From: Streptosporangium sp. NBC_01495
Lineage (GTDB): Bacteria; Actinomycetota; Actinomycetes; Streptosporangiales; Streptosporangiaceae
Assembly (NCBI RefSeq): GCF_036250735.1
Contig: NZ_CP109430.1
Span: 9,238,001-9,302,000 of the forward strand
Length of the DNA: 64,000 nt
Direction of reading: 5' to 3'
In this document: in pieces, positions 61,414 to 64,000 of the stretch
Layout: every line of letters begins with the position of its first letter
Numbering within the stretch: position 1 is the first letter of the stretch
Made by a program: the position numbers and the translations under genes
The notes under the pieces: generated by a model
The model's input: the letters and a program-made list of their open reading frames with translations, nothing else
Told to the model about the DNA's origin: nothing
The model's database searches: none

Positions 61414-61738
61414 ACCTGCGGAATTAGCTAGATTCTGGCCCTGGATCGCCCGGTGCATCCGGTGTCGATCTTGGGCCAGAGCTGTTTTCGGCGACAAGTA
61501 TCACTACAGGGTCAAGGCAGTCCGCCTGCGGCGGCCTGCGCGTCGGGCGGTCGCTGGCCGCGCTGCGGCTCTTCGGCCGGTCGCGGCCCGCGCCGCCCAC
61601 GCGCCTTTCGCCCTTAACGAGGCTGCTGAGCTTCAAAAGTTCTTCATCGTGGCTTGTGATAAGCCTGCTCTATGGCTTGTGCGAGTCGGCAAATTGCGGC
61701 CGGCTCAACCTTTACAACGCTGTCGAGTAGATCAACAC
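61414..61738. other. Intergenic region with a possible repetitive element
   Basis: 325 bp between msrA and the left end of the IS. The middle (about 61500-61610) is a GC-rich, hairpin-forming stretch (cctgcggcggcctgcg, ggccgcgctgcgg, cggccggtcgcgg). A 70-codon minus frame (61424-61636, MKLSSLVKGERRVGG) covers it, but its Arg/Pro/Ser bias makes coding doubtful. The part 61640-61738 is AT-richer. Confidence 0.4.
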
Positions 61739-61766
61739 TGGCTCTCCCCTCGTACCGTGGAGATCT
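61739..61766. repeat. IS3 left inverted repeat
   Basis: Starts TGGCTCTCCCCT and includes cgtggaga; matches the right end at 20 of 28 positions. Confidence 0.85.
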
Positions 61767-61788
61767 GGCCTAAGGGGAAGGTTGGGTC

Positions 61789-62109
61789 ATGGGGGAAACC
61801 AGACGTAGTTTCGATCCGGAGTTCCGGGCAGGTGCGGTGCGCATCGTGCGGGAGACCGGGAAATCGATCGCCCAGGTGGCCAAAGACCTGGGGATCAACG
61901 CAGGCACGTTGGCCAACTGGATGCAGATGGATCGGCTGGCTCGCGAGCAAAGCGCCACCGGCGAGCTGACCGAGTCCGAGCGCGAAGAACTGGCCCGGTT
62001 GCGTCGGCAGAAGGCCGAGTGGACCAAGGAGCGCGCTGAGCTGGAGATGGAGCGTGATGTGCTCAAACGCTCGGTGGTCTTGTGGGTGAGGGAGGCGACG
62101 GGCCGATGA
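61789..62109 (+). CDS. IS3-family transposase OrfA
   Basis: 106 residues. MGETRRSFDPEFRAGAVRIV and GKSIAQVAKDLGINAGTLANWM form the helix-turn-helix; EREELARLRRQKAEWTKERAEL is the leucine-zipper-like helix. It binds the element ends. Its stop overlaps the orfB ATG (ATGA), so OrfB seems to be made by coupled re-initiation rather than, or in addition to, the usual -1 frameshift. Confidence 0.92.
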   Translation: MGETRRSFDPEFRAGAVRIVRETGKSIAQVAKDLGINAGTLANWMQMDRLAREQSATGELTESEREELARLRRQKAEWTKERAELEMERDVLKRSVVLWVREATGR

Positions 62110-63020
62110 GCATGGTGGCTTTCATCGCCTGCCAGAAGACCGACTACGACATTCCCCACGCCGTGGCCTGCCGGATCCTTGGGGTCTCGCAGTCCTGGTT
62201 CTATAAATGGCGCGAGCGCGCGCCGAGCGCCCGCCGACAGCGGCGTACCGAGCTGGATACGGCGATCGAGGCGAAGTTCGTCGCCTTGGGCGGAACCTAC
62301 GGATCGCCGCGGATCACCCGGGACCTGCACGAGAAGGGCTGGCGGGTGTCGGCCAACACGGTCGCGGCCCGGATGGCCGAGCTCGGTCTGGTCGCCCGGG
62401 TGCGTAGGAAGCCCCGGTCGTTGACCCGCCAAGGGCGGCGGCCGGCGGCACCGGATCTGGTCGGCCGCCAGTTCACCGCCGTCGCGCCGGATGTGTTGTG
62501 GTGCGGCGATGTCACCGAGATCGTCACCGATGAGGGCAAGCTGTATCTGGCCACGGTCGAGGACCTGTTTTCACGCCGACTGCTCGGCTACGCCATGTCA
62601 GACCATCACGACGCCGCCCTCACGGTGGCCTCGTTGCAGATGGCCGCGGTGACCCGGGGCGGCGACGTCGACGGGGTGATCTTCCACTCCGACCGCGGCA
62701 GCGAATACAGTGCTGCCCGCTTCCAGGTCGCCTGCCGGCACTGGGGCGTGACCCAGTCGATGGGCCGGGTCGGCTGCGCGCTGGACAACGCCGCCGCCGA
62801 GTCGCTGAATTCCACGCTCAAGGTCGAGTTCGTTTACCGTCATCGGTTCGCCACCCGGGCCGAGGCCCGCTTGAAGATCGCTACCTGGATCACCGACTTC
62901 TACAACGCCCGGCGCCGGCGCAGCGCCGCCGACGGGCTACCACCGATCATCTACGAACAGCAGATCACCGCCGCCAGAGCGGCCACCACGGCGAGGCGTC
63001 AGCAGTTCATCGCCGCATAG
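62106..63020 (+). CDS. IS3-family transposase OrfB (DDE integrase)
   Basis: 304 residues. N-terminal HTH_21-like region (YGSPRITRDLHEKGWRVSANTVAARM) and an rve core with D135 (WCGDVTEIV), D196 (FHSDRGSEYS) and E232 (AAAESLNSTLK); the 35-residue spacing between the last two is the classical DD35E. No internal stop or frameshift, so the enzyme looks active. Confidence 0.94.
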   Translation: MSMVAFIACQKTDYDIPHAVACRILGVSQSWFYKWRERAPSARRQRRTELDTAIEAKFVALGGTYGSPRITRDLHEKGWRVSANTVAARMAELGLVARVRRKPRSLTRQGRRPAAPDLVGRQFTAVAPDVLWCGDVTEIVTDEGKLYLATVEDLFSRRLLGYAMSDHHDAALTVASLQMAAVTRGGDVDGVIFHSDRGSEYSAARFQVACRHWGVTQSMGRVGCALDNAAAESLNSTLKVEFVYRHRFATRAEARLKIATWITDFYNARRRRSAADGLPPIIYEQQITAARAATTARRQQFIAA

Positions 63021-63022
63021 AA

Positions 63023-63050
63023 AAGTCTCCACGCTTTCAGGGGATTGCCA
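63023..63050. repeat. IS3 right inverted repeat
   Basis: Complement starts TGGCAATCCCCT and includes cgtggaga; begins 3 bp after the orfB stop. Confidence 0.85.
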
Positions 63051-63112
63051 GGTATGGAGTGGACCAAGGCGCGGGAGTTCGCCCGCGCGAGGAAGAATGA
63101 ATGCCTCTGCGA

Positions 63113-63745
63113 TCAAGGCAAGTCAGGCTGTCGCGAGTGCCGATGTCGGCTGACGATCTGCCGTGTCCAGCGCATGTACCAGTCCAGGAACGGCACCGGC
63201 TCGCTCCAACCCCCATGCAGACGGCCTGACGGTTCGACAGCCCTCCAGGGGGCCGACGGCCACCAGTCCATGTCCTTCACCCATCCCATCTCGGTGAGCC
63301 AGACGGTGCCGGCGTACTCACCGTTCATGGCGAGCATGCTGATCCACGAGCATCCATGGCTGCACAGGAACATGGTTCCGGGCGAGGGCTTGTCCATCGA
63401 CAAGGTGGGGTCTGCGCCATCGCCTGCGAGGCGCCGCAGTTGCCGCACATCATCCCGAGTCACCGGGAAGGGCTCCCACGGGTAGGCGGCGACCTCGGGT
63501 TCCTCCTGGAAGTACTCACGCTCCCGTTGGGTCTCTTCCACGATCCAATGCAGGTCGAGCAGGCGACCGGGAGAGACTCCCCGGCCGAATCGCAACAGGA
63601 ACGACCGGAACTCGTCAGGAAGCGGCGCGCCGATCACTTCCTCAAGGGCCACAACCTCGGATTCCGGCAGAGGAACAGCCGTTGAGAGTTCAGCAAGCCG
63701 AGAGAGTTCAGCAGCCATCTCATCCAGGCCGATGTCTGATCGCAT
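63113..63745 (-). CDS. SMI1/KNR4 (SUKH) family protein
   Basis: 210 residues from the ATG at 63745 (a GTG lies one codon before), with GGGGAG upstream. SUKH words are visible: VALEEVIGAPLPDEFRSFLLRFG near the N-terminus, then a beta-rich part with MFLCSHGCSWISMLAMNGEYAGTVWLTEMGW. In bacteria such proteins are often immunity proteins of contact-dependent or polymorphic toxins. No toxin gene is visible in the window; it could lie beyond the right edge. Confidence 0.82.
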   Translation of the reverse strand: MRSDIGLDEMAAELSRLAELSTAVPLPESEVVALEEVIGAPLPDEFRSFLLRFGRGVSPGRLLDLHWIVEETQREREYFQEEPEVAAYPWEPFPVTRDDVRQLRRLAGDGADPTLSMDKPSPGTMFLCSHGCSWISMLAMNGEYAGTVWLTEMGWVKDMDWWPSAPWRAVEPSGRLHGGWSEPVPFLDWYMRWTRQIVSRHRHSRQPDLP

Positions 63746-63954
63746 CACTTCTCCCCGCCAAAGGTTTCAACGCGCACAGGCTAACGGCGTCGAAGAGCAG
63801 GTGGCTGCGCCCGGCTTTGGGCGGCGTGCCTCAGCATCCTGCCACAGGCAGGGTGGTGCGATACTCGCCGAATTCCGCTCTATATTCATCGCGAGGACGT
63901 CAGTCACCTCGGTGGCGCCGCGGAACTTGTCAAGCTTGGTGAGACACGGATGCT
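63746..63954. other. Right-edge intergenic region
   Basis: About 209 bp after the SUKH start with short open frames in several phases, none with a ribosome site or recognisable protein words. Confidence 0.35.
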
Positions 63955-64000
63955 TTAGCTGATCTGTGCCTGTTTCTCTCGTTTGCCCGGGTCGTTGATC
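63955..64000 (-). CDS. Possible C-terminus of a gene entering from the right edge
   Basis: A minus frame from the edge reads INDPGKREKQAQIS and then stops (TAA at 63957-63955). The charged, helical tail looks like a normal protein end, but 14 codons cannot be tested. Reported only so that the edge is not lost. Confidence 0.25.
   Translation of the reverse strand, partial: INDPGKREKQAQIS

Larger units (their letters stand above)
61739..63050 (+). mobile_element. IS3-family insertion sequence, apparently complete
   Basis: 1312 bp bounded by 28-bp imperfect inverted repeats starting TGGC and ending GCCA, as in IS3 elements. It contains orfA (helix-turn-helix and leucine-rich helix) and orfB (DDE integrase). 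The ends TG...CA are intact. Direct repeats of the target are not visible: the flanking triplets are cac and ggt. Confidence 0.9.

Noticed and set aside
63045-63485. Plus-strand frame after the IS starting near MEWTKAREFARARKNE
   Set aside because: The first 20 codons look protein-like, but the rest is antisense to the SUKH gene and there is no ribosome site; at most it is a relic at the IS junction.

Overview
The window is high-GC DNA with GTG/TTG starts, tightly overlapping start/stop codons and actinobacterial families (a NIT-type sensor kinase with a DUF742 partner, CU044_5270 protein with ECF sigma factor, FCD GntR, DUF6891). It looks like the chromosome of a mycelial actinomycete, perhaps Streptosporangiales; the order is an inference. 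I found no CRISPR array, tRNA, rRNA or origin.

Region 1 (1-22858, almost all minus strand) is a Wzx/Wzy-type exopolysaccharide locus read as one long operon from the polyprenyl glycosylphosphotransferase at 22858. It holds the dTDP-L-rhamnose genes (rmlA, rmlB, rmlD here; rmlC on the opposite strand at 4110-4658), a sugar-tailoring module (C-methyltransferase, RfbF-like nucleotidylyltransferase, PIG-L deacetylase, epimerase, DUF4910 protein, a duplicated five-cysteine protein), flippase, GT2 glycosyltransferase, 2OG-Fe(II)-type oxygenase, two Wzz-like proteins, Wzy-like polymerase, WecG/TagA glycosyltransferase, a fused double glycosyltransferase, and a truncated secreted protein at the left edge. 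Most junctions are ATGA, GTGA or TTGA overlaps. Small tandem repeats recur in linkers and gaps.

Region 2 (23104-34086) is mixed: a small orphan protein, an EamA exporter with FCD GntR regulator, a barstar-like protein convergent with a SWIM zinc-finger protein, a reduced conservon (CvnA-like kinase and CvnC-like DUF742 only), a GNAT acetyltransferase, a STAS protein, a secreted repeat protein, and a serine-hydrolase membrane protein divergent from a winged-helix regulator.

Region 3 (34610-46096) starts with a large secreted protein (two discoidin/CBM32 domains plus a beta-helix) behind a good -35/-10 promoter and ahead of two stem-loops. Then come regulator/enzyme pairs with visible operator-like repeats (TetR with SDR; TetR with alpha/beta hydrolase), a VOC protein, a methyltransferase, a two-component system, a DUF2306 membrane protein and a quinone-oxidoreductase-like enzyme.

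Region 4 (46319-60623) holds envelope proteins of unknown function, including a secreted metallopeptidase-like protein whose HExxH motif is destroyed, a MerR/membrane-protein pair, a TetR/SDR pair with two identical 14-bp palindromes, an ECF sigma factor with its CU044_5270 partner, a DUF6891 protein, a membrane protein, an HD-domain phosphohydrolase preceded by a 50-codon ORF, and RarD.

Region 5 (60751-64000) holds msrA, a possible repetitive element, an apparently complete IS3-family element (61739-63050), a SUKH (SMI1/KNR4) protein and the tail of a possible gene at the right edge.
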